From NCBI RefSeq assembly GCF_029962835.1, contig NC_080575.1, forward strand, positions 45,374,437 to 45,438,436: a stretch of DNA of 64,000 nt, in the 5' to 3' direction. Positions 48,134-60,057 of this stretch are shown piece by piece. Within the stretch, counting starts at the first letter, position 1. Each line of letters starts with the position of its first letter. Made by a program: the position numbers and the translations under genes. Source of the DNA: Magnolia sinica (lineage: Eukaryota; Streptophyta; Magnoliopsida; Magnoliales; Magnoliaceae). The notes under the pieces are model-generated. The model had not been told where the DNA came from and did no database searches. It saw nothing but the letters and a program-made list of their open reading frames with translations.

Positions 48134-49582
48134 TGTTCACAACCCCAGGTGTAGGGTCGTGATGTAATAATAATCTCAGTGACACCGATGTCGAATCTAC
48201 AGGGACTAAACTTATACATTTCTGAAAATAACTAGAATTAGAACTAGAAGAATATCTAAATCTAAATCTTAAATAATAGAGAGAGTAATTCTGAATAATG
48301 TAATTGAAACTTGTGAATTTAAAGGTGGGAACTAGGGTGCCAAGGATCCACTTGTAGCTATTAGGATGATACCTTACTTGATTCAAGAGATCCAACTGGA
48401 ATCAGAGTCCTATCTTATCCAGTTGGAGAAAGAGATGGTTAAATATCTGAACTTCCCATTAATTTAACCTCAATGGAGGAGAATTGTAGAGATTTGAAAG
48501 GGATTTCGTCACCCAACCATGCCTAAGAGATGATGGTAAACAACAGGATTTACCAATCCCACAATCTTAAATAGGAAAAGAAGATATTCAAAGCTATATA
48601 TCACAGCTCTATTGTAATTTGAGTCACAATAAACCATTGAAAATTGAAAATATTCCTTAAAATCAACTAAAAATCAATGAAGTTCAATATAAACATGAAT
48701 CAAAGCAAAGTAAATATCCCAATCACACTACAAGCTTTACCTCTTAGCCCTAGCTAAGAGATTTAGCCAACCATAGATATGATTGAACTAAGAACTCTTA
48801 AATAAAACATAAAAACAACTAAGGAAGAAGAAGAAAGACTCTTGGCGGCAGCTCTCCACCCTTCTGCTCCACTCCTTAAACCCTAGAAGATCCCTAGGAA
48901 TGTCCTAAGGACTCCTATTTATACTTGTGAAGCCCTATCTTACGCAACTCCTTGGAATTTTTGAAAACCGTCTTGAATTTACACACTCTGCATATGCCCT
49001 GTATTATGCTTCGGTCGAACCAAAGTTAGTTTCGGTTGGACCGAATTAAGACTGAAAATCTCACTTTGTCGTTGGACAATTCTACACAATTTCGGACGGA
49101 CCAAAGTTGATGCTAAAAAATCATGTATAGAAAATCTGTCAAATTTAGGTTGGACTGACTCCAACCAAAGTCTCCAACCGAAGCTTCGATTAGACTGAAG
49201 TTGGCTCAGGTCAAACCGAATTATCATGTTTTCTTGCTGGACTGTTTTCTGTGATTTCGGTCGGACCGAAGTTGGCTCAGGTCGGACCAAAATGTCTTGT
49301 TTTCTGCTGCGGATTCTGCATTCTTTCAAGTCCTTTCTTCATCCTTTATACTTGGTTTTCTTGGATCTTTAGCTGTGAATTTTTCATTCGTGGCCTCTTA
49401 AGATCTATGTTTTACCTTGGTGATTCTTGAGCATTAAATCCATGCTTTTAGCATTCTTTTCAATCCAAACTCTCAGATTCACATTGCAACATAAACAAGT
49501 ATAAAATATACCATTAAGCATTATGTTGTTCCTAAAACCAAGATATAATTAGGAGAAAATATGCAATATTTGACATTCAACA
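48134..49582 (-). mobile_element. Athila-like LTR (1449 bp), minus strand
   Basis: Plus-strand ends are TGTTCACAACCCC and GACATTCAACA. On the minus strand it starts TGTTGAATGTCAAATATTGC, as the LTR at 5231 does. Palindromes at 49005-49300 include a perfect TTCGGTCGGACCGAA (49256-49270). A TATA box (TATAAATA, reverse of 48916-48923) follows. Confidence 0.85.
49005..49300 (-). repeat. U3 palindrome cluster, TTCGGTCGGACCGAA type
   Basis: About ten copies or half copies, one perfect at 49256-49270 (arms TTCGGTC/GACCGAA around one G). Others include TTCGGTCGAACCAAAG and TTCGGTTGGACCGAA near 49010-49045. Confidence 0.88.
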
Positions 49583-50637
49583 CACTCCCCAACCAGCATT
49601 TTGCTAGTCCCGAGCAAAACATGCGTGAAATAATCTTTCATTCTCAAAGTTCAAAACTACTATCAGAAAACAATCTTTTGTGCAGATGAGTATGAATGAG
49701 TATAGTCCAAAGAAGCAAGAGTAAAAATTTGAAAATTTAGAGTTGAACCAAGTGAGCAATCAATCAAATAGGTGCGTTATTATTCATTCAAGAGTATAAC
49801 TTCATATATATTATCATTACATAATATTAGTCATGCTCATCAACTCAAGATTAATTGAATAATCAAGTATTGATTCCGAACTTATCCCCTTTTCCTTCTT
49901 TTTCTAGTTTTTTATTTTATATCGATAGTCTCTTTTTATTTATTCATTCTTTTCAAACTTTCTATTCTTTTTCATTCTTTTACAGTCTTTTCATCATACA
50001 TGACCTTTTTGTCTATCTCACTGTTTTTTAACTAGTTTTTTTCATCTTTTAAGGTGGATAAAATCCTCCAGACTTAATTCTCAACATCTATCAGTGATTC
50101 ACATGCTAACAATCAGTAATTCTAGCACAGCTCTCAGAAAGCAAATTGAATGTGTCTTGTGATTTAGATCAACATGGTATTCAAACTTCCTCTTAATAAA
50201 TTAAGTGCAAGAACTTTAAGTGATAGACTACTCAGTTGATCAAACTCCAACAATTCAGAATTTAATCTTCATCTTATCATACTCAAAACATTCTTAAAGA
50301 ATGCACAAACTATCACTTTTTAAACAGGTTTTTACTTTGAAAATTTGAAATTTTCACTGATTACACTGATTAGTTTACTAATCCACACCCTTAACCTAAA
50401 ATCTACATTGTTCTCAATGTAAAAGAGATTAGTATGCAATGCACATGAGGCAAAGAAAAGAAAGGAGAAGTGATGGAATGGTAGTACCTGAAGAAGGAGA
50501 ATTGAAGCTATTCCAAGGTTCTTAACGTGAAGTTGGGCTAGCGAGAAGACTAAACCAACTGAAAGCAAACTATCCTAGTCCTAAATCTTATGAAAGCAAT
50601 AAACCTAATCTAAAACCCAGAAAGCAGGGAATGGTTA
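49583..50637 (-). other. 3' internal region of Athila-like element, truncated
   Basis: Reverse relative of 4110-5230: polypurine tract next to the LTR (reverse of CACTCCCCAACC), TTGCTAGTCCCGAGCAAA, and the long AT-rich stretch. It ends at 50637, where LTR1 sequence starts. All coding parts are lost. Confidence 0.75.
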
Positions 50638-51640
50638 CTTTACTAGCCTTGTACTGTTTACCATTAAGGCTTGGGCATGTGTCTTGATATTCCAGAACTC
50701 TCATGATTCAATTTACATTCTCTTTGATACAAGTGATATATTGAAGGTATCATAACTAGTGATTCAATTATTATATCATGGACATAATGCGCTCTGGGTA
50801 AAGACCTTCTTGGTCATCGCGTAATTTCATGGGTTTTTGGGTAGTAGTGCACAAATCAATGTAAATAATTCGCAATGCGTGTTACATCACTTCTGAGATT
50901 GGATGTCGCAAATACTCGCTTCATGAATAAATCGTGTCACATAATTCATCCGACTCATGTGTTGTGCCGCCTTGAGGTGTTCACGTAAACGCACGGTAGC
51001 ATTGGACATACCGATGAATATCCGTAGTTATGAGATGCAGGTCGAGTCGGGTTTGCTATGAATTATATTCCAAAATGTGATGATTACTACGTATGATGAG
51101 CCGCATATACTTTGTTAGGCATGCATTCATATATATATATATATATATATATTGGTTACGCATACTAATACATCTCGTAGTAGTAGAGTACGTGACGTAT
51201 CAGAACCTTAACATTGCTTTTAAGAATCTCTTGAATTATTGTCAATCTTAAAGGATGACCATCACTATGAGTAGGGCATTGACCCTCTCCAACCGTATAG
51301 ATGATGCAGGTGACGTACAGGTTAAGGACCCAGAAGACCAATTCCTGATAGAAGATTTTATTGAATAGAATAGAAAAACAGTTTATGACTTATTGTATTT
51401 ATGCTTCCTCTATGTAACTCATACATTGAAATAAGCCCCCCTTTAAAAGAGCATTTGACAAGTTTATTTAATTGTAGTATGATAATTTCAGTTAATTTTA
51501 TTCTTATGGATGATTAACTTTATGAATGTAACTGGATGTGATCTAGATGAGAAGAAAGAATCAAGATAAGACCTTGAGATAACGCCTGATTTCCTCAGGC
51601 ATGAGTATGAACTCTAGCCGTGAAAATTTGAGATGTCACA
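50638..51640 (+). mobile_element. Right part of a second LTR1
   Basis: Repeats 46022-47036 with scattered substitutions: TTTACTAGCCTTGTACTGTT, GCGCTCTGGGTAAAGACC, and end TGAGATGTCACA. A (TA)n tract at 51127-51151 is longer than in the first copy. A primer site follows. Confidence 0.82.
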
Positions 51641-51642
51641 GT

Positions 51643-51654
51643 TGGTATCAGAGC
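51643..51654 (+). promoter_or_regulatory. Primer-binding site, tRNA-iMet type, intact
   Basis: TGGTATCAGAGC, a perfect complement to the initiator tRNA-Met 3' end, 2 bases after the LTR. Confidence 0.9.
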
Positions 51655-52406
51655 ATGAGAATGAGATTAAATGGGCCTGAGGGAATGGACCATCATTAGC
51701 TTTATCACACAATCAAAATTAGATACTTATAAAGTTAATTCCCCCTAAGTAGTTAAGAAAACAAGAAATTAGAAACCCATTATCAGGGTCCCCATCAAAC
51801 TTGACGTGGAATTTAAGAACAACGAACCTAGATACCCTAAGGAACGAATTCCCAGAAATTTGAATAAACTTATTTTGAACTATAAGCCATCCTTAAATAG
51901 AGTAACAATCAAGAAGAACAAGTTTCCCTTATGGGAATAGAGAATTTTCTAAATTTTTCCAAAATTTTAACTAATTCAACAAAATTTTGACATATAGGGA
52001 AATCTTCACTAGTTGCAAAAAGAAGACATATCAGAAAACTTCTAAAAAATTTCAATAGATCACCTAGTCTCCATCAACCTCTCTTTAAAATTTCATCTCG
52101 ATTGGGTAGGTAGAAAATTCCATAAAAATCCAACAATAATAAAAATCAGTAGAAATTACTACTAGACAACAAGCTTTTATACACCCCATAAAGGTAAAAC
52201 AAATCACAAATTGTGGAATCTTGCCTCGCAAATTTTCTTGGAGTGACAAGAATAAGTCAGGGACTTAGGATCCAAATTTTAAATATATTGGACGTATGGA
52301 AAATTTTGGGAGTGCATAACTGCCTAAAGAACCTATACTCATCATACTAGGGATTTTTCTAAGGCAATATGCACACTCTAACTAGACAACCCTATCTGCA
52401 GGAAGT

Positions 52407-52795
52407 ATGGCTCCCAAGAGGAAGGTTACTCGAGCAAACTCCGTACCCCCAAAACACACAACTGAGAATGGCACACCTTAAGAATCAATTGTGGGAGAAT
52501 CAACGCCATCTCTATCAATAACCCACCCAGAGGCCGCACTCCAAGGGTCATCCCCAGGATAGGCACCCCCTGATACCCAAGGATGGACACCATTCTATTC
52601 CATCCTGGGACGGATGGAGACATTCATGCAGAGGACCTAATAGACCGTGGATGATCTAGAACAACAGGTTCACAATACCCTTCCAAGAAACGCAGTACCA
52701 CTAACACCACCTACTCGTGTTACCCCACTGGCTCCACCTCATGTAAAACACCACGATGAAGCTTTCTTGTTATAGAATTTCTTAAAGTTACGACC
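52407..52795 (+). pseudogene. Tekay-like gag N-terminus with five stops
   Basis: One frame from ATG 52407 reads MAPKRKVTRANSVPPKHTTE, later VDDLEQQVHNTLPRNAV and FLKLRPPNS, the FLKLRPP block that opens the gag domain in Del/Tekay elements. Five in-frame stop codons occur. The code is cut at about 52795 by an N-family LTR piece, so the capsid domain is missing. Confidence 0.8.
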
Positions 52796-53327
52796 CCCGA
52801 ATTCCAAAAGTTGAAGCAGCTAGAATTTGACCCGAACTTTCTCGAGCTGGCCGAATTTCAAGCTCATGCTAGTTGAACCAAAACTCGGGCTAGCCAAATT
52901 TATAACAAAAGTTGTTATTCACTTCAAGTTTGAGGTTAGGCTGACCGAAAGTTAGGTTAGCCGAATTCTAGGAAAAACAAGTATAAAAGCCCATAATTAA
53001 ACAATTTTGAAAGCACCCAATCCTAAGGTCTTTCTAGGGTTTTATACCACCTGAGATATATCAAATATCTTATTCAAATTGGCTTGATCTTTGTCTTAGA
53101 CTTCATCTTAAATTTGAGCTCAATCTTTTCTCGAACATTAGCTGATCTTGAGCTTGATCTTTTCTTGAGCATGGACTGATCTTGAGCTTGACCTTCTCTT
53201 GAACATAAACTGATCTTGAGCTTGATCTTCTCGTGAACATAGACCAATCTTTGAACATCTACTTTGAAGTGGTTTTGTCTTTACAAAATTTGACAACTTA
53301 TGAGTGCTCAACATCCTAGCACTTACA
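52796..53327 (-). mobile_element. N-family LTR start, 532 bp
   Basis: Minus-strand start TGTAAGTGCTAGGATG at 53327, CAAGATCAAG array (53100-53255), and TAGCCGAA-type palindromes (52820-52975). It is cut before the TATA box. Same family as 33725-35366. Confidence 0.8.
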
Positions 53328-53508
53328 ATTTTAAACTAGGGTTTTGTGTGTTCATGCCAAGTGGATCTGTAATCACACATTGAGATTTCTAAGTGAAGGA
53401 GGACTAGTTAAAGGATTGTTTATCCATCACCGTGTTAGAAAACACTTGAAGTCTTATGAATTAACTAGAACCATGGCTAAGAATGAGTAAAATTTCGATA
53501 AGAATGTT
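53328..53508 (+). pseudogene. 5' end of second Athila-like gag region
   Basis: GTGTGTTCATGCCAAGTGGAT, AAGTGAAGGAGGACTAGTTAA and TTGTTTATCCATCACCGTGTTAG match 875-975 of the first element. The match breaks at the target duplication ATGTT (53504-53508) and resumes at 57603. Confidence 0.75.
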
Positions 53509-56500
53509 TGTAACATCTGAGCCAAACGACACATGATCCTAGGGTGTCTACCAGTGAGCCGCCCCAGGACCGTGTAGGGAGACTACATGTGGAAGCGTGC
53601 GAAGCCCCATAAACTAAGCATAAACATCGTTGATCGGCCACTTTCACAAATTATGAAGGGATGGCATCGCAAACATAGTTAAACCTAAGAAGGATGTAGA
53701 CCCGAAGCGGACCTCGTGGGGGGCTCTCCCAAAATTACCCCAACAAACCAAAATAGACCTAGACCACTCAGCGTAGTTTCGTTAGGTCCAAAATTATAGA
53801 TGATCGTCTGCCTCACTGGGCTTAAGACCCATCGCAGGTGGCAAATCAAGAAAGTGCTTAGGATCAATCCACTTGGGCCAACAGTTTAAGCGCTTGAAAC
53901 ATCAAATCCCTTAGGCAAATATCTGAAACTTAAGTGAAATAGGCCCTCCGCTCTTTCACAAAGTTGTGACTTTTCGACCGTCGGATTGCGACCAAACTCG
54001 AGGCATGAGTTAAGGATATTTTCCCATTCGCATCCGTATAATCGCATCCCCGTTCAATCACCAATGACGTTTATCGCAAGTGGGGTCCCCACAGTTGATC
54101 AAAGCATCTAATCTCAGCCCAATTGTGATTGATCATAGATCTTATGGTGGGGCACCTGCCCCTTGGTGTAGATGAGCCAGCGGGCCCCCAAGGGACCCTG
54201 TAGGCCAAAAATAGCCCACCGAAGGCAAGTTTAATAGAAAAGAGACCCCTATGGCTATTTGTACATAAATCTGGGACTATAAGAAGCCTAAAAACTCACT
54301 CCCATATGCAATTTTATTGCAAACAGGGAGAGGGAGTGGGGAGAGGAGGAGAAAGAAATATTTGGGGGAGTTGATTTGGGAGATTTCTCCTACTACCGCT
54401 GGCTACAACATAGTACACGACCGCGTCACGTCATAGGAAACAACCCAACGACAAAAAAGTGGTAACTATTAGACCCTCCTCGTGATTTGAGCCTTAGAGG
54501 CTGATTTCATGCGCCCTTGCAAGCTAATCTCATTGGTGCAGGGCATCGACACGCTGATCTACGGACCCTAACCTTCGGAGCGGCACCAAAAACAGACAAA
54601 CCATTTTTAGGTGCAGACCATTGATTGCTTACCTCCAAGTGCAGAGGTTCGTAAGTAATATCTTGTGAATACAGGGTCGATCCCATAGGGAGATGAATTG
54701 CGAGAAGGAGAAAATCAAATACAAAACAAACTAAGTAATAAAAACTAAACTGATGATTTGATTTTAGGATTTTTGAATGGATGTAATTCAACTAAATTAA
54801 AATAACACTCAAGTTTCAAAATTCCACACATAGGTTAATGTTCCAAAATTATGATGACTTGGATAACACAACTAGAATCTGAGCACTATGGTCAGCCTAA
54901 TCAGAAAATAAAACAGTTTAAATATTTTAATAAATGATATAAAAGATTAGAAAATCATGAATTTAGACCATTGACATATATTCTCAAGCGTCAATGATTT
55001 TAAGTAATCAATATCCATGAGATAATGAAAATCAAAGAAATGTAGCAGGTTGAGAACCTCTCCTATCTAGGAAATTTGATTGATCTAGGATAAGTCTATC
55101 CATTAATGTGGATCTCATATGATGGAAACATATGGATCTCACAAGAAGATCAAAAAACAAAACCTAAACAATAGATAACATGCATATACTATTCTTCTCA
55201 TCATTAAAACAATCAGTTATCATAATTTAAAGAATTATTAAACTCATGTGCTTTCCTTCTAGCTTAGGCTAGAAGGAACTTAGAAAAACATAATTAAATT
55301 GCAGAAATAAAAAGCAACAAGAAAGAAAAAAAATGCAAATAAAAAAGATCTAAAATAAAAAACAACTTATAAAACTTTAATAAAATTAAAAACTCTTTAA
55401 AAACCCTAAATTTTGCTTTGGGATACCTTGAATGATGCTTAGGAATGCCTTAGAAAGTCCTATTTATAAGTAGAGAACTCCAATTTTCGTACAAAGTTGG
55501 AAAACTTTAGAATTTGTCTCAAATTTACGTAGTTTTTCAAAATAGACTCTCGCTGCACAGTTTTGTTAAAATAGTCTTCACGCTGCGCAGTTTTCCAAAA
55601 TAGACTTTAGAGCTTCAGAATACACTTTTCAGGATGATTTCAGGATTCTTCACTTCAAATCTTCGATTCTTTTCATTCCTCACTTGGTTTTCTTAGATCT
55701 TTGGCATATTAATTCTTTAACCTTAGTCTTCTAAGATCCATCCCTTGCCTTGGTGATTCTTGAGCATCAAATCCATGCTTTTTAACACCCTCTTTCAATC
55801 CAAGCTCTTAAATTCATATTGTGACACATACATGAGTAAAATAGAACATTAAGCTGATTCATGTTCATAAAACCAAGATATAAATGGATAAAATTATGCA
55901 TTATTTAAGTCTCAACAATCATTACCCTTAGGTTGTCAATTATCGAACTCATGCCACAATTAGTAGTTTGTGTAGTGAGTAGATGTCCGCATGCTAACTA
56001 GTGTATATTCATTCAATTAATTGCTTTCCATAAATTTCAAATTTTATGTAATGTAACTTGGACATCTGATTGCATGTTAGAATACGGAGAAATTACTGAA
56101 ATTTTCTATTCATGCTCCATATTATTCTCTTACATATGCGCCTAATTTTGCCTTCTCACATGTGAATTGCGATGATTTGGGTAGTACGCTCGCATGTTCG
56201 ATAAATTGCCTAAATCGAGTAAAACCCTGCTAATCTATTGTTTTGTATTCTTTACTCTTCTTGCGACGAGTAATGCATGCAGTGTACCAATTGATTGTGG
56301 CTAATTGGTTAATCAGGTTAGCCGGCAAACCATAAAACTTGGAAGGGCAACCCTATTTGGGGCGATTGGCTCGGGTCAGTCCAAATGACCCAGGTCAAAC
56401 GCAGACAACCAAAAGTAGTTGAACTACACGGGATGCTCGCACCCAGTGACGGTTGTGTCGATGTTCGCCTGAGTTAACTGAACTAGTCTACTAGCTGACC

Positions 56501-57602
56501 AATAATGTGTGTTTATCATATATGATCACATCCGCTTGAATCTAAAGCACCCTGCACCCTAGAGAGGCCCACTCATAGTCGTTAGCGTTACAATCCCCAA
56601 GCCTCGGGAGCCAGGCATGGTGGTATGGGACATTGTGTTCGTGTTGTCAGCATATGCTAGGGTGATGAGCCTCCCCCATAGTGATCGTGAGTAATTTGGT
56701 TCATAATTTTGCCTATCGTATGAATTCAGCTAGGAGTGACGAACCTAAACGGATCAAGGATCGTAGGAACAATGCCGTTACAGTCGCCCTAGGCCTAATG
56801 ATTGGATTAGAACCATTGATTAAACAAAGGTGTTTCAGCTCCCCCAATCTTTGCTGGATGAATGGACTTAATTAAAATACTCGGCTAACATAATCACTCA
56901 TCGCATTTACATTAATATAGGTTATAGCGACTTGGACATTGTGATCTCGTGATGAGGGAGTGTTGGCATTTGCGAATATGAGTCAGAGTCACCATGAGGG
57001 AGTGTTGGATTGTGAGGACATGCATCATCTCATAATAACATGCACATACATTAACAAAAGTATATAGGAACTAGCTGTTTAAGTTGCTTTATCATTAAAT
57101 GTGCTTGTGGAATTGATAACATGTGTAACTTGATGTTAATGGAACCACTGAGTTAATCACTCACTCCCATTTTAGGATAGTGTTTTAAAACATAAACTAG
57201 ACCCTATCATAGATGCAGGTACCCTGGAGTCCGACGTGCTGGAGGAGGCATTCGTGGACTTGGATGAGGAGCTTTCGTATTTCTAGCTACTAAGCGGGCC
57301 ACTATAGGTCGCTTTAGGGGTAGCGATGAGATTTTGAGTTGAGACATTTTGTATTCTGGAACCATATGTATTTTTTCTGGGACATGGTCCCGTACAGTAG
57401 GCATATACATCTTCTTGATTAGCCGTACTTTGAGTTAGAATTTGCATCCATTTCAGTGCATGTCGCATGATCCATCTTAAATTCCTTAAAGCTCGCATGC
57501 CAAGTAAAATGAACCATAGAATCCGCTTCCACAATGCATAAGTGATACTCGGAATATCGGGAGTCGAGTATTCACTCAACACCCAAGATTCAGGGCGTTA
57601 CA
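53509..57602 (+). mobile_element. Solo Del/Tekay-like LTR (4094 bp) with nested LTR
   Basis: Starts TGTAACATCTGAGCC and ends TTCAGGGCGTTACA. ATGTT on both sides (53504-53508, 57603-57607) is a perfect target duplication. Without the nested LTR it is about 2.8 kb. A TATA-like ACTATAAGAAG is at about 54276. The block 56580-56700 and the end resemble the LTR at 8326-12625. No coding region. Confidence 0.9.
54622..55917 (-). mobile_element. Solo LTR (1296 bp) nested in solo LTR
   Basis: Minus-strand start TGTTGAGACTTAAATAATGC at 55917 and end GGAGGTAAGCAATCA at 54622. Flanks ACCAT/ATCAT agree in 4 of 5 bases. Athila/Tat-like start. A TATA box (reverse of 55461-55468) has two CTGCGCAG-like words upstream (55545-55600), a minimal version of the palindrome clusters. 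Confidence 0.8.
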
Positions 57603-57607
57603 ATGTT

Positions 57608-58690
57608 ATGCATAACACACTGCCAGCTAGGACAATACGTGATGAGAATGAGGTGCACGATATTCTACTGCTCAAAACTTTACGTGACTAACTACAACTT
57701 GAGAGAACAACTGCACCATCTTGTATGATTTTTCCAGTAAATGTAAATAATATTGAGTTTAAACTAGGCATTATCTAATTACTCTCTAAATTCCATGGAT
57801 TTGATTATGAAAGTCCATATTTGCACTTAAAAGAATTTGATGAGATTATTACGACATTTCATTTTAACAATATCTTACAGGACGTAATTAGATTAAAATT
57901 GTTTCCATTGTCTTTAAAGGAGAGGGCCAAATCATGGCTCCACTCCTTATAGCCGAGATCGATGACCTGGGAATTCTTGTAAAAGTTTTTCCCAATTCAC
58001 AGAACCAACAATTTAAGGAGAAATATCATGAACATTTCCCAAAGGGAGACGAGACATTTTTTCAGTGTTGGGAATTATTTAAAGATCTTCTACTCACTCG
58101 TCCCCATCATGGTTACAAAATGTGGCGTGCAATTATCTTTTTCTATGATGATTAAATTCAAACATGCGCCAATTTGTAAAGATGATGTGCAACGACAAAT
58201 TCATAAGGATCCCGATAAGGCTTGGGATTACTTTGATGTGTTGGCTAAAAACGCCCAATTTTGGAATACCTTTAACAAACCAAGTAGTACCAAACCCACA
58301 CCTAAGGAGAAAGGGGGAATATATGTTTTGAAAGAGGAAGACCATGTGAAGGCAAGGATTATGGTTCTCACACGGAAGGTTAAAGCCACAGAATTAAGGA
58401 AAGTAGATGCGGTCCAAACCGGTGAGGCTATTGAAAGAACTTGTGGTATTTGTGAGAGAAACATACATCTATAGATTGTCTTACGATCCCTGCATTTCAA
58501 GAGATGTCGTAAGCCTAAGTGAATGCCATGAATGCTTACAAACTCCCGTTTAGTGCCCAAAATTTTAACATGTATACTTAGAATTGACGGAATCATCCTA
58601 ATTTCAATTAGATGAATGGACTAACTGTGAATGCTAATAATAATCCCCAATAACCATCAAATGGTACACCACATGTGCCCCTGCCGAAGA
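57608..58690 (+). pseudogene. Second Athila-like gag, decayed and truncated
   Basis: Resumes after the solo LTR. It reads FHGFDYESPYLHLKEFDEII, then FFQCWELFKDLLLTRPHHGYK (57934-58155), and in another frame KAWDYFDVLAKNAQFWNTF, KEKGGIYVLKEEDHV and TCGICERNIHL (58028-58474), the start of the zinc knuckle. This is the same protein as at 1351-2070. Frameshifts are present near 58150 and 58470. It ends against an LTR piece of opposite orientation. Confidence 0.82.
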
Positions 58691-59448
58691 AGACTCTTGA
58701 TGATTGAATTAAAACTCAAAAGAAAAATATAAAAACTGAAGAAGAACTAAAGGATTGGAGAAGAAGGATTCCATGGAAGCTCCATAACTCCTTACTTCAT
58801 CTCTTCTACCTTAATTCATCTCTAGGAAGGTTAGAATCATTCATTTAAATAAGAAAAATTCACACTGACTTGGAACCGATTTCAATTTTATGCATTTATG
58901 TTACGCTTAGGTCGCATCGATAGTCACCTTCGGTTACAACTGTACATAATTTCGGTTGCACCTAATTTTCTCTCGGTTGCAGTGAAATTTCTCCAAAATA
59001 GATATGAAGTCCCTGTCTCCGTCAGGTCGTACTGAACTCCCCTTCAATGGTACCAAACATGGCTTCGGTAGCACCTAAGTGTCAAGCCAAATTTTCTATG
59101 AAAGTCACTTTTTATCGCTGGATTATTTTGTGCACATTCCGTCGAACTGAACCAACCTCAGGTGGGACTGAACAGTTTATTATTTCTGTTAATGAAATTT
59201 GTGATTCTTCCAGCATTTTCTCTCTTTTGCACTTGATTTTCTTGGATTTTTTACCCTTGAAGTTTTTATTAATCACCTCTAAATCTCCATGTCTTAGTCA
59301 TTCTTTAAACATTAAATCTTTTCTTTTCATCTTAGGTCTCGAATCACCTCGCACAGGAAAACATACGTAAATAAATCAATTAAACACATTCATGCTAATA
59401 AAACCAATACATAATAAGGGAGAAATATATAATATTTTATACTCAACA
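58691..59448 (-). mobile_element. Athila-like LTR, left part, minus strand
   Basis: Minus-strand start TGTTGAGTATAAAATATTAT at 59448. TTCGGTTGCACCGAA-like palindromes at 58905-59165 are mostly decayed. A weak TATA (TATTTAAATG, reverse of about 58850) follows. Cut at about 58690 in the transcribed part. Confidence 0.75.
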
Positions 59449-60057
59449 TACCCCCCAATCAACATTTTTCTAGTCCCGAGCAAAGCATGTGAAAAAAATA
59501 TATTCAAAATCCAAATTTTAAACATTTCTCATAAAAACAACATTCCATGTAATCCTATATGTATGCAGGTAAAATTCAACGATACGAGAATATAATATTA
59601 TTAGTCTAGAACTTAATATCACTAGTAAACTATTAAACTAAATTCTTCATCATCAATCAGTTAATAGAATCTAATTAAACACCAAGCTACTAGTATGCTT
59701 AGTGAATTCCAACTTATAATACATAAGAGTTAGTCTTCTCTCCATAATGTTAATTATGATAATTACTTTAAAATGGCCAAATCAACACAAGATATTAATT
59801 CTGAACCCATCTTCTTCTTCTTCTTTTTTCACTTTTTTTTAGAGCGTTTTAATTTTTCCATCGACGACTTTCATACTATTATCTTTTCTTTCTTTTATTT
59901 ATTTTCTCATTTAGGCACATACGATAGGTAACTATTTTTTATTCCAATTGTTTTTTAGCTGGTTATTTTTTCTTCTTTTCATATCAAGGTAGATAAGAAT
60001 TTCCATACTTAGTTATTAACACTTTTAAGTAATTTTAAGTTAAAATGAGGAGTTTAA
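59449..60057 (-). other. 3' internal region of Athila-like element
   Basis: The reverse-strand purine tract GATTGGGGGGTA abuts the LTR, then CTAGTCCCGAGCAAAGC, as at 49583. It is interrupted at 60058 by the inverted-repeat element. Non-coding. Confidence 0.7.

Noticed and set aside
48979..49329. 116-codon minus-strand ORF with repeated VRPK peptides
   Set aside because: Translation of the TTCGGTCGGACCGAA cluster.
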